Source: Rhea pennata
Taxonomy: Eukaryota > Chordata > Aves > Rheiformes > Rheidae
Assembly: GCF_028389875.1 (NCBI RefSeq)
Contig: NC_084675.1
Location: 19,430,412-19,494,411 of the forward strand
Reading direction: 5' to 3'
DNA: 64,000 nucleotides
The notes beneath the pieces are model-generated. The model searched no databases. It saw only the letters and a program-made list of their open reading frames with translations, and was not told the origin of the DNA. Positions within the stretch are counted from its first letter, which is position 1. Each line of letters opens with the position of its first letter. Below are positions 24,140 through 35,891 of this stretch, in pieces. Both the position numbers and the translations under genes were made by a program.

Positions 24140-24205
24140 TGGGACCGGTGGGTCCAGCCCAGATGGGAGACTGCTTGGCTGTCACTTGCGATGTTCTGCA
24201 GCTAG
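24140..24205 (+). repeat. 5S rRNA-like segment, possible SINE3/AmnSINE1-type relic
   Basis: AGATGGGAGACTGCTTGG (24161-24178) matches the 3' part of vertebrate 5S rRNA (GGATGGGAGACCGCCTGG) with few differences. The following TGTTCTGCAGC echoes its GGTGCTGTAGGC end, and GGGTCCAGCCC upstream loosely echoes GGTCGGGCCTGG. Amniote genomes carry old SINEs with 5S-derived heads (SINE3/AmnSINE1), some recruited as enhancers, and isolated 5S pseudogenes also exist. The match is short, so this is tentative. Confidence 0.35.
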
Positions 24206-26463
24206 TGCAATGTTTAGCATATATAAATCAGTAGGCTATTAAATGCCAGATAAAGGAGTAGAAAAACAAGTCTGTGCTCTGTTAACCAAGGCTTCATTAC
24301 TCAAGGGTCTCAGATTTGCCTGCTGCTTGTTTGTTAGTGTTGACCTGTTATGTGGACAGTGTTCCCTGTCAACAGGGTTCTTGAAAAGCTGTACTGTTCT
24401 GTGTGAAGGGAACTCGTATCTCCTACTAGCTTATCCAATATTTTTGCACCATTAATTTTCTTGCCTGAAGAAAAAGGAGGAACTTAAGACTTGATTTGAT
24501 GGAGTTAGGCTGTTCTTAGAACAGTTTTAACCAAAATGATCATGAGCTATTGAGTGGGGTGTAAAAGAATCTCTTCAGCACATGGCAGTTCCTCAGTATC
24601 TCTAACCACTTGGAAAAGCTGATTAAGCTGTTTAAATAACTTCTGGTATCTGTGATAGCCCATTTATGGGTGGCTAATTGTTATCTAAATGGGTCTTGTT
24701 TTTAGCAGAGGTTTTGAGGAGTCTCAAAACTGGGCAGTTCTCTGGAATCTTTAACAGCTTTTATTCCCTCAGCATTCTTGGGCTCTACTTGATAAAGGTG
24801 CTGTTACCAAAATTATCAGTTTTGGTGGTGGTGTTTTTAAACTAATAATAGCTTTCTCTTTTAGTCTGACCTCCTTTGTTCTGTTGCCATCAAGGACTGG
24901 TGTTTAATTCCATATCAGTAATCTGCAGTCTGGTATGTTAGGAAGAGCAAGTAACTTTTCTGTATTTGAAACTTATGGGCTAATAGGAGTACAGACAAAC
25001 TGTTTCCAAAAATTTTTAAGTTTTTTGGCAAATGAGTACTCATGGCAGATGGACATCACAGTACTTGTCTGTAACAAGGACTCAGAATGCTGCAAAGTAC
25101 AGTTACTAGGCCATCAAGCAGTCACAGCACTGTTCTAGCTGCATGCAAAGAAATATGTATCAAGGTTGGAACAAATTATAGGATTACATCTTGGATTTAG
25201 GATGTAAAAGATGCCCACTTGCGAACATCTATACTTGTAAGTTGTGCTGTTCTGAGCTATTACTTACTACTTGCACAAATGGTGTGCTGAAGTTTGCTGT
25301 TGCCCCTTATTTGCTCTGCTGCAAAGTTGGCAAAGATGAGCTGGAAATGCCGCTGAAGGACTACTGATGGTGTACATCAATGGTGCTCCTCTGTATGGAT
25401 TGTAACAGTCTGTCAGAGGTAGAGATAAATAACTTCTCATACTGTGTCAGATCAATTCACAATCTTTGCTAGTAGATGGGTTTTGTTTGAATTGCTACAG
25501 AGCAAAAAGCATGTTAGAACATACTTAACGTGCTGATAATTGGCTCATCTACTTACAGACTTTTAATAGATTTCTTTTCGGTGTCCTGGTGTAACTTGGA
25601 ATTGTAAGAAGAATCTGTTCAAACTGTCTTTAAAGATAACGCTCCTGAGCAGAGTCACCTGCAGGTGGGTTTTCTAACCTCCTCAATAAAAGCAAAGGCC
25701 ATCAGCCTTTATATAGTCCCAGTATGTAGGCAGAAGGCCTAAGCTGCTCTAAACTCATTTAGATCCAATAGGGAGCTAATCCAGCTTCCATAAATTAGGA
25801 ATATGATCATAGCTTGTACAAGATGAGAAAAATATCACAACATTGTCCCCTCCCCAGCCTATTTTAATTTTCTTGATATAAGATGGTCTTTAAAGTGTGA
25901 TAGGCCCATTCCCTCTTTGAGCCAACTACCAGTAATGGCTTGGAGAAACAAACAGAACCCTGGGAACAGTTTATCCAAACTCTCCTATCTTTCCCTGACA
26001 AATTTGCTGGTTTTGAGCACCAAATAAGGTGTTTGTAGTCATGCCTCTAGAGTCAGCCTTCTGTTCTCCCTGAGGGACCACTCCTTATCAAAAAAAACTA
26101 CTACATTAAAATAAGAGCTGAACATATAGCTGCTGTATGGTTGACAAAGCAGGAAATCCAAAGCACCTGGTGCTTTGCTACCTAAGTGAAAGGAGATGGA
26201 AAAGCCCATTAAAATTCTAACAGCTAATTCCTCCCAGTTAAACCCATTGTTTTCTCAGCTCTATCGGAGGAAGCTGAGTAACTGGGACTGTTCCACATGG
26301 CAGGAATGGTTATCTTGGTGGCAGATTTGAGGAGCTTAGTACAGTTGGGTAACTCTGGCCAAATTAAAACACATTCAGTTTGGCTTTTTGCCAAGATAAC
26401 TGGTCTTAAGTGCCAGAAAGTCACAGATCTTATATAGCATCCTTATTCAGGTGGAATGCAAGC

Positions 26464-26490
26464 GGGGGGGGGGGGGGGGGGGGGGGGGGG
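26464..26490. repeat. Poly-G tract (27)
   Basis: Twenty-seven uninterrupted G within ordinary AT-rich intron sequence, flanked by AAGC and CTGG. The non-template strand of the CDH13 transcript carries the G, so the nascent RNA would also be G-rich and able to form quadruplexes. Long G runs are difficult to sequence, so the exact length is doubtful. Confidence 0.9.
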
Positions 26491-29400
26491 CTGGATAAAG
26501 ATAAATGAGAATGAAGTTAAATAAAATGGTGCATGAAATTTAGTTTACACTATAGGATTTTTATTGGCCTGCTTCCTGAAGACTGGATTTGTTGCCAGTC
26601 CAGGTAGTTTTATTCTTTTCCATGTCTTCTGTTTTCATAATTGATGATCTGATTGAGCTAACTGAGGCTTTGAACTCTGTATGAATTTTGACTTGTGAAT
26701 ATCAATCTCATTCTACTGATACAAAGCTCTGACCTGAGTACTAAAATAGGCCACTATTTGGCCACTTTTTGTTAATGCATGATAATATCATTGCAGAAAA
26801 TATTACTCAGTGGGATGAAGATGCAAGGAGTACAAGCTGGGATGAGTGCAAGGATAGCGTCTAAAGTCTAGCATAAGTACACCTTTTTGTACCCACCTGC
26901 AGTACTGTTGTTCTGAAATAGATAATGGACCGACATTTGCTTCTATGTTGGGGATCATTATTTTGTTCTGTTCTCCTTAATTAAAAAGTTCTCATTCAAA
27001 AATGACTGAGCAGAGTACAATCTCTGTTTCAAATAAGTCATTGGTACTTTCCCTTGATTGCAGTTGCTCTGCACTGCAGTTTGGCTATCAGTGCAGAAAG
27101 GTTGCATTCTGTGCAGTGCTGGTACTGATTATTGCAATCTAGCAAAGCAGCAGCTTTTTAAATCATTTCAGATACAGCATGTTACCTGGAAATGAGATAA
27201 GGATGTACTGCTATGCTGGCAATAAAGTATGATACTCTTGTGTCTTGTGGAAGTGACTTCTGGTCTTGCATATCTCAAATACAGTTTTCTGAGTGTGCAG
27301 TAGCGAAATACTATTGCTTGTACTGATGGGGGACAGGTCCTCAGCTGGCATGGATTGATTGCATTGCCCTGCTTAGTATTAGCTAGGTGAAGGATGGTAT
27401 CAGTGCCATGTGTATTTCTACAGTGTGCATACTGGAAGGTTTACATGGCTTTTATTACTATTATAATCTGAGCACCTTACAAATGGTAATGAATTTATCC
27501 GTGCTTCCCTAAAATAAATGCTAAGTTACGACAGGAACATTATTCTGAAATGGGAGACAGCCTCCAACATGTGCCTGTTCCGATGACTTTAGTTCTATTA
27601 TGTTGAGTAATGATGTAGGCTGCTGTCACTTTTGCTGATATATGTTGATTCAGTAGTGACAGTTCATTGTACTATCCAAAGATTAATTGTGATTGGTGGG
27701 AGCCCAGAATAAATTTGGTCTTCAAGCCAATCACACTGGTGTACATATTAATAATTTTGCTGAACTCTCAAGGCTGTAGTTATGATTTGTCAGAGAACTA
27801 CAAAGCACTGTTCAGCTGATAAGTTTTTATTTCCATATAGTAGAAACTTTTGTTACCTAGAAGAATTCTGTACAGTTATTGTTATAAGGGAAATGGAGTG
27901 TGCTTAGCTGAGGTGTATGTGATGGCTGCTGAGGAGGATGGGGCTGGTGGTGCAGTATACTCATCGTGTCTGGAGCCAAAGCAGACAGCAGTGGGTGGTG
28001 TATAACTAGATATGCTTCCAGTGTTCAGGTAGGGGAGAAGTGTCAGATAACTTGTGCCCCCAACATGAGACATACTCCCAACAGTGTGTTGTTCCTCCAC
28101 CGTGTCTGTTTGCTGCTAAATGTTCACATCCCTCAGCGTAGAGGAGGCAGAGGAAGGGCTACTTAAAGCCTAGGCTGATCTGGTAGATGAGCTGCCTGGT
28201 AGTGACTGCTCCAGTCTTCTGTCAAGCTCCTGGAAGTGCGATGTTGCTGTCAGAAAACAGTTATTAGCAGGAGGCACCTAAATGCTGGAACTCCTTTTTG
28301 GAATTGCTGTTGGCATGGGGAAAGGCAGCCCAAAACATAAGAATCTGTAGACTCATATGGATTATTAAAAGCTAATGCCTGACTTTGGAACGGCTGCCTC
28401 CCCCCAGTTGTTGATGTCCCTCAGAGATGAGAATCATCGTCTTGCACTTGTTCTTCAGAACATTATTTTCAATGCTTTTGTTCCTTCGTGAGTCAAAGGC
28501 ATGCAAGTGTAGCACCTTCTGTTTTGTGTGTGGGAACCAGGCAACGGTTATGGATGGCTGAATGAATCTGGATAAAATAGCAACTAACTTGGTTTTCTGC
28601 CAGAACACATACTGAACCTGAACGGAGCCTTTTTTCCAACTTGTTCTTGACTTCTGATTTTCTATATGCTCTGTGTTTGTGGAGTCTAGCTGGGATGTGA
28701 AGCAAGCAAATGTGATCATGCACAATGTGAGCAGTCCTCCCTTCCCTACCTCCAGACTGACTGGAAGCATCAGAATATCTGTAATTTCCGTGTTCAAATT
28801 ACTCTTCTCTGTTCCACTTCATCTGCTCCAACAATTTCAGACAGTCTCAATGCTTCTGAATCTTTCTGTTCAGACTTTCTTCATGAGCTTCTAGTTACTG
28901 AAAGAAAATGGCCACTTTAGAGGATGAATTATTTTTTACTACTGTGTTCTAACTTGTCTCTGAGATGGACTTCACTAAGCCCTCTTTGGAGTTAGTGGAA
29001 AGTATATCCCTGTTCTTTTTCTTGGTTTTTATAATGTTTGTTGGATGTATTTCTTTTGCTGATAAATGAGAAAATGGAGGGGGCTTTCCTGCTGAACAAA
29101 GGGAAAACATGCTCCTAAGGAAAGCTGCATTCCTAGAGCACTTTGTGTTGGTCCTGGTTATTTTCACTAGGTAACCTGCAGATTGTCTGGATTTAACTAA
29201 GGGTTAGAATTTAGCCCTGAAGTAATGTGGTAGGCAAATAGGAGCTTTTTATTATTATTACTTGTGTATCTGGGCCAAAAATGCCTTGTGCGTTTTTTTT
29301 GTCTGCATATTAACTAAAATTGCAGCTGAAAAGTTTTAACACCAGCATTAAGAACACTTCAAGAAGAAAGCCGAGTGGGTTTGGTGGGCATACCTTTGCC

Positions 29401-30892
29401 CTCACGGGAAGTAGAGATATTAGTCAAAGAACTCCAGTTTCATATGCCCTGGGACTCTGGTCTCTTAGGACCTGGCTCCATTCTTCTAAGGCAGCCTAGT
29501 TTTAGCTGTGTGCATGGACAGGATGATTTAACTTAGAGCTAAGTTTCCTGACTGCCCTATTAATGGTTTAAAGCTGTTCAGCTCTTAAAAAGCCAGAAGT
29601 ACCAGTACAAGTACCTAGTAATGAACTTGCTGACATAGCTGCTTAATTTCTTGTCCCTTTCCCTTATGCTGACAAAGGAATGTGAGAAAGAAGATCAAAC
29701 TTTAACACACCAAACTGGAAGGGAAAATGGAACAAGGGAAGAGAGCTAAATAGAATTCAGTGCCTTGCAATTTTTTTTGTAGCTGCTAGGACCCCAGAAA
29801 TAGCCTTTTATAGTTCTGCTTTGTTTAATGGATATATACCAGAATAAAGCTCAGCCTGACTCTATATGCTTCTGAATATGTGGAAATTTAGACTCTTGTC
29901 TGTGAGCTTAGGCTGACACTGATGTCTAGAGCTTGTTCTCATACCCAGATCTGAACATGTCACTGTTAAGAAACAGCAGTACCTGACTCCAGTTTCATAG
30001 CATGCTGGTGTATGAGATGCAGGTGACTTAATCCTTTGTGAACTCTGTATTGGTTTCCAGGCTCCAAGCATTCATTAGCTGACCAACCACAGAATGTGCT
30101 TCTCTTCTACATGTTATGTTTTGGTGGGACTTTTTGCTCTATGTCTTAATGATATTTATCTATATGCTGCTTTGACACGGTGTTCGTGGTCGTGAAATCC
30201 ATTGTACTGATGCTTTGGGATGCTTGTTTTGGGCACAGATGAAGTAAAACTTGGGGAGATGCCTTTCCTCTGATGGGTTGAATGAGGAAGGAATGGGAAA
30301 GGAAAGAGGACAGGACAACCTAGGGGATAAGATGTGAGGTTAAACCAGATATTGCAGGAGAGTGCCTTGCAGTCTCTTTTGAAACTGCATGCCACTATAA
30401 TATATATCTCTACATACACTTTTTTTAAACCCATCTGCAGTGTAACATAGCATACTTAGCTGTGTACCATCAAAAGTGAATGTGTCCCACAGAAAATGGA
30501 AAGTAAGAAAGGGCCAGAGACCTCTAAGGAAAGGACAGAGCTGTTCCTTCTGGCAGTAGGTATGAAGAGAGTCAGATCTTGGGAAAAGCTGAGAGTAGGT
30601 GGTATTTTGTGGAATGAGTTTTAGAGGCCAGCTGTTAAATGCTCCAAAGGTTTCTAAGTTCTGTTCAGGCACTGTGTGGGGGTTTTCTGTATCCTCTCTG
30701 TACCCCCCCCACTAATATATCATTCATAAGGGGACTTGACCCCTTCTCTTTTCTAACATCTCAAGCCAGTGGAAGAGCAAAGATTAGAGGGAAGAGAACT
30801 TGACTTCAAGCAGGTTTGCAGGCTCACTGTAAGCTTTCTGCAGGTCTTCTGTGCAGGAAGCAGAAACAACCCTCCTGACAACTGAGCATGCA

Positions 30893-30949
30893 ATTTGCAT
30901 ACAATGCATCTACTTTAGTACTGTATTTCTGTGGTATTTGCATGACTCA
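30893..30949. promoter_or_regulatory. Paired octamer motifs with overlapping AP-1 site
   Basis: Two ATTTGCAT octamers (POU/OCT binding) lie in the same orientation at 30893-30900 and 30936-30943. The second overlaps TGACTCA (AP-1) at 30943-30949. Sharing of the junction T makes a composite ATTTGCATGACTCA. This is a candidate intronic enhancer based on motifs only. Confidence 0.3.
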
Positions 30950-31015
30950 TTCATCTGGCAGTGCTAGCATTTAAGTACTGATAAAGAGGAGAACAGTGTG
31001 AATATATCTGGCCTT

Positions 31016-31034
31016 AAAAAAAAAAAAAAAAAAC
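31016..31034. repeat. Poly-A tract (19)
   Basis: Nineteen consecutive A at the end of an AT-rich stretch; no retroposed body was recognised upstream. Confidence 0.9.
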
Positions 31035-31709
31035 ACTGTAAAGAAATAGAACAACAGGAAAAAAGTTACATGTACAAGAAACTGCAAAGATTGCAGACTA
31101 GCATTTTTCCTTGTTTCTGCTTTGGGTCATGCAGGGGCTTCTAGACCTGAGATCCACTGTTTTGCACCTGCTATTGCCATAGAAATGTGTGCAGGTTGTT
31201 CTTATAAGCCATATTAGAGCAGAAGTTCAATTCAACTTTTCTTCTGTTTGGGAGTTGCCCTGTAGTTCAGATAAGCCACATCCTGAAGTTCTTACTGTTT
31301 GAGTTATACTCGCATAATCAGCATGCTGGGTCTTGATTCACTTGCCTGATGTGCAAGAGTATATTGCAAGTGTAAAGTATCACTGCAAGTGTCCCTTTAA
31401 ATCAGCGGTGCTGGTAGTTTTCTCCCAAGTTTCTGGGCTGAGGTTACCTCTATACTGCATAGTAAAGGGTGGTGCAGAGGCCTCTGATCTGGCACTGACT
31501 CAGAGAGCTATAAAGCTGGAAAACTTGTGCTGCTCCCAGGCTAGCCAGCAGGCTTTATCAGCAGCGCCTCTTAAGGCTGCGTTGAGCAGGTTTAAGAAGC
31601 CAGTGATTCCATGGGTGCTGTACTAACTAAGTGTACCTGTGCAGTTAGTGCTGTTGCGGGCTCACTGCAGAGTTTAGCCTTGCCCTGAACTAACCTCTCC
31701 TAGAAGGGA

Positions 31710-31723
31710 TTTTTTTTTTTTTT
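31710..31723. repeat. Poly-T tract (14)
   Basis: Fourteen consecutive T in intron 1; simple repeat only. Confidence 0.9.
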
Positions 31724-34643
31724 AATAGCACAGAGACTGAGTCAGGGCATGCCAGGCAGGCTATGCTTCTGCTCCCCAGGTCGTGACTAGTCCTATGCAA
31801 CATGCAGTATTCCGAGTGTGGCTCAAGCGATGGCGAGAACTGAAGTTTGCTTGCCTTTTTCTCATAAAACTATTGTTGCTCTGTGAGCACATTCCTTTGC
31901 TTTAAAAGCAGAGGAAGTACACTCAGTGCCTCTCTCCTAGCCTGCGAGTAAGATGTACAGGGTGTGCCGGGTTTTGTGCCAAGCTCTGGGAGTGCTGTTG
32001 GGTTTTCAGCAAAGCAAGTGGAATAAATTTCTCTTTAGCCCCTTTGGGAAGGGAAGGAAGGCTGTGCAACAGCTGGGGTAGAATGTCTTCAGTGTTTTAC
32101 AAATACTTCTGCAGTTAGTACACTGGAAGTAACTTCAGATCCAAAAAATCTTAACTGAAAACAATAGCACTTTTATTCAAAGTATCCTGTTCATCAAGAT
32201 GTGCTGGTCAAGTCCAGTGCAGGAAGGAGAAACATTTTCCCCTTCCTGTTCCCCATACTTCCTGGTTCCTTATGTAGTCCCTTTCTGTGGCTGTGGTGAC
32301 ATGGATTTCATTAAAAGATGTGCTGATTATTTAAGCAGGTTACTCCAGATTTGTTACTAACTTTCCCTTCTGTACATTTTGTTCTTCAGATAGTTCACTG
32401 ATTCACAGCTTGCTATGTTAGCCCCTGCAAAACAAAGCATTAGCACACAGAACTTCTGGTCTTCCCCAGACAAGATCTTTTATCTGTCTGCAAAGTTAAG
32501 CTCCTTTTTTGCTCAGTCTCCTGGCCCAAAGTGCATTGTGTGGCAGCTAGCTTTGGCTGGGCAAGAGTAGGACTGAGATTTCTTACGAGGAAATAGTTGC
32601 AGGTTCAAATGTCCCCTTGTTGAGGGTCTCAGCCCTGGGTCTTCACCTTCCTGGGAGTGTACTGCCCCAGAAAAGTCTCTGTAGACTTTGTTTTCAGATC
32701 CTCTTCCATCAGACTGTGTCTTTAACAATCTGAACTGCAAAGCAACATCTCTTACTGCCAGCCACATGCATAAAATTCTCTTGGCTTAGATAAGTTTGGT
32801 GGCAACCTTGTCTTATTACCAAATATAGCATAAGTACTGACAAGGCTTCCGGGCAGCTGTGGCTTCAGTGATCTAGGCAGTAAATGTCTGAGATGGTGAC
32901 AAAGTTGCTTCTGATTTCAGTTCTTAGTACTGAAGCAGATGCACAAATGGACCTAGGAGGGGAGGGTGGCTTGTGCTGTTTCCTGCGCTGTTTGTCAGGA
33001 CTCCCTCCCTTGAGCTGCATGTTGTCTTGAAGCTGCTGGCTAGTATTCCCATGGGATGGGAGCCTACACCAGGCATGGGGGATTGCTGCTGGCACAGGGT
33101 AGGGATAATTGTGCTCACGGTGCTTGGAGCTCTGCTTTTTTCTTAACAGCCTCATCCTTTTTGAGCATCTTGATTTTAAGTATCTGTTGAAGCACTGTAA
33201 ACAGATTTCCTTATGTTCTGCAGCACTATGTGCTCTGCTACAATATATTTTGTATACTTTAAAGCTGCTAGTGATTCATTAGTTTACAGTTCCAAAAACC
33301 AATTCCAAAGGGATCACTCATCTCCCTGGAGTGGTGAAGATATTTTCAGGCTGGCTACACACTGTTATGGCAATGTCTTTGAAACTTGCCTGGTTCAAAT
33401 CATGTGGCAGTGATATTACTGAAGGCTGCCAATTCAACGGAGAATTGCAGGCGAATTCCATGGGTGGGAACTTGCAATATTAGACATAAGCTAATAATAG
33501 TTCCTCTTGACTTCTGAAATGTCAGAATGGTCTTATGAGTAACTGCATTTTAGAAAGATTAACCTTTTGTTTGCTGCCAAGAGCAGTCTCTGATACTTGG
33601 CATTACAGCACACCAATAATGCATGGAAGTAGTGTGGAAACTAGGAGTCTTCTCTTGTGAATGGAATAGCTTTGAGATCTCGGGCCTGCAGGCTGTCTGG
33701 GATTGCATGATTTTGTCCTGTGTTTGTCTGATGACTAGAAAGGTAGAAATTCTGGATAGCAGAAGCTTAAGATCTAATGAGCATGCCTCTGCCTCATTTC
33801 CCCCAACCACAAATGGTTTGGAAACCTAACAGAGAAGTCTCTCTACAGTACTGTTAAAGTTGCTAACACAAAGAAGCAACTCTGCCTTTTTGTAGAGGGG
33901 TCGGTTATTCCCTGACAGGCTGTCCCAGAGTCGGGTCTGCAGGGTTTCCCAGGCTTCTAGCAAACCTGCTAGGCAGACTGCTCTGGAGCAGGGACTTCTT
34001 GCAGAGGACAGTAACTCCAGTTTGCAGAGAACTCGGAGTTTTGGTTTACTCTATGAAGCAAATAAAACTAAAGTCTCTAAATGTTCTGCTGGCACTAGTT
34101 TAATGCTCTTTCCTACACTAGTCACTGATTTCTTTCGTGTCTAGCGCATCCCGTGAGGTACCAGCAGTATGTCTACAGCTGCAGGGTTTGTTGTAAGATC
34201 CCTATGGACTGCTGGAGACCGGTCAGTGGTTATGATATGTTGGCTTCAGAGTGGCGGAAAACTGATAAGTCAGAGAACTACAAAAGAATTTTGTAGTCAA
34301 ACATTGAGGGTGTAACTAACAGCACAGCTCTCGGATGAGCTGAGTTTCAAGAGATCCTAGATGCTTGTCTTCTGTAACTTATCTTCTGCAATTTAACTAA
34401 AGTTGGGCACTTGTTTCATCTGTAAACAGTCACATGGAGCTCATACAAAGCTGGGCAATGAGCAGGATAACAATGCAAATACAGAGATAAGGTAGATGAT
34501 GTATTGAGTGCTTCTGAACTTTGATTCTTTTAGTTAAGAATGTGACATGCATCTTCCAAGGCAGAATTGCATCATTTCATGTCATGAATAACCTTAATGA
34601 TAGGACATCCCCTTATATATACCACTGTATTTATTCATTTTTT

Positions 34644-34725
34644 GAGGGAAGCTAAAGCACAAAGCAAGAAGTAGCTTGTGCAAAGTCCTATAGAAAGCTC
34701 CAGACAGATAGGATGCAGTCATGGC
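34644..34725 (+). repeat. MIR-like SINE relic
   Basis: The blocks gagggaagctaaagcacaaa, then gaagtagcttgtgcaaagtc and the following gctccagacagatagga follow the order of the MIR 3' half (GAGGAAACTGAGGCACAGAG ... AAGTAACTTGCCCAAGGTCA ... CAGAGCCAGGA). Strongly diverged, as expected for an old insertion. Confidence 0.45.
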
Positions 34726-35870
34726 CCAAGAAACCCAAATCACCTGTCAGTACATGTCCCTGATGCTGAGAACCCAGACAAACATGCCTTGTGGGGAAGT
34801 CTTGGAGAGAGTCTCATGTTCCTACTATTTATTAGGCCTGACTAAGGCTTTAATTGCAGTAACTAGTTTGTATCTTAATAAAAGTCCATCCATCTACTTT
34901 ATTTCTGCAGTGCATCCAGCTGCCAGCGTTTAACCCCCATCTTAAAGATGCATTGTAGTCATCTTGTGACAATGAAGGTATATTTTTAGTGTGCTTGGGG
35001 ATTTGTGGTTAACAATGATTTCATGCAAGGGGGAAGCTGTATTGTTACCATTTTCTTGTTCAATAAACCTGAAATACATCATTGACATTAATGCATTATT
35101 AAAAGTAAAGTAAGATGGAAATCAATGGTTTTTAAGAATAACTTTTTCCCACCTGAATGTCTATATTTCAGGAATATGCTTTCATTTTCTTTGCTCTGCA
35201 GATGAATTTAAATTGTATTTGTAAGTATTTTAAGTAAGTTGAGTGTTCCTAAATTTGAGAATAAAAGTATGAAAGATGACTGTCCTCAGTGGAATATTAG
35301 CTACTTGGCATCATATGGATCTGTGCATCGAGGCTCATTTAAGTCTCATGATAAATAACTTGCAGCAAATTACTGTGAAAAGATCTTTGTTTTTTAACAG
35401 CAACAGTCAAACCAGAGGTTAATCCTAACAGTTAAGAATTAGGCAATTGAATATTCAATCAAACTCCTGAGAGAAACTCTCAAAGTAATATTGGCCAATG
35501 TTAGAGGTGTAATTTAAATACAAGTTTTCATTTACGGCCACTATATCTACTTGTTAGCTCAATACTAGTATCTTTTGTTGACTTCTATGTATTAGGTGGC
35601 ATGCAATGTTGACTGAAGACCTTGGGAAACAATGTTTATTTTTGATCTTTGTCATCATTTTGGCTTCATACTTGCATGATGGCTGATATAACTTAAAAAT
35701 CCAAATTATGCATTTGCGTAAAGACAGTAAAGCATTTTGTGTATATTTTCTGCTTTTAATGTCTATGGTATTAGCAAGAGACAACAATCAGCTCTTTGTT
35801 CTCTGAGGAATCTTTGCAACTAAATTGAGTTAGCATTTTTGTAAACAAAACTGATTTGGAAGAGGGCGAG

Positions 35871-35891
35871 CCTCCCGGAGCTTTCGGGAGG
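35871..35891. other. GC-rich perfect hairpin in AT-rich intron
   Basis: CCTCCCG at 35871-35877 pairs perfectly with CGGGAGG at 35885-35891 around a seven-base loop (GAGCTTT). The surrounding stretch 35866-35903 carries five CpGs (GGGCGAG, CCCGGAG, TTCGGGAG, GTGCGTGCGTC) in DNA otherwise nearly devoid of CpG. Retention of CpG suggests hypomethylation, selection or recent origin. No known RNA family is recognised. Confidence 0.6.

Noticed and set aside
28372..28797. 141-codon minus-strand open frame with an overlapping 76-codon frame
   Set aside because: Neither frame resembles a known protein or a retrogene with a tail. Two frames open over the same DNA indicate chance or a very decayed relic that cannot be identified by eye.
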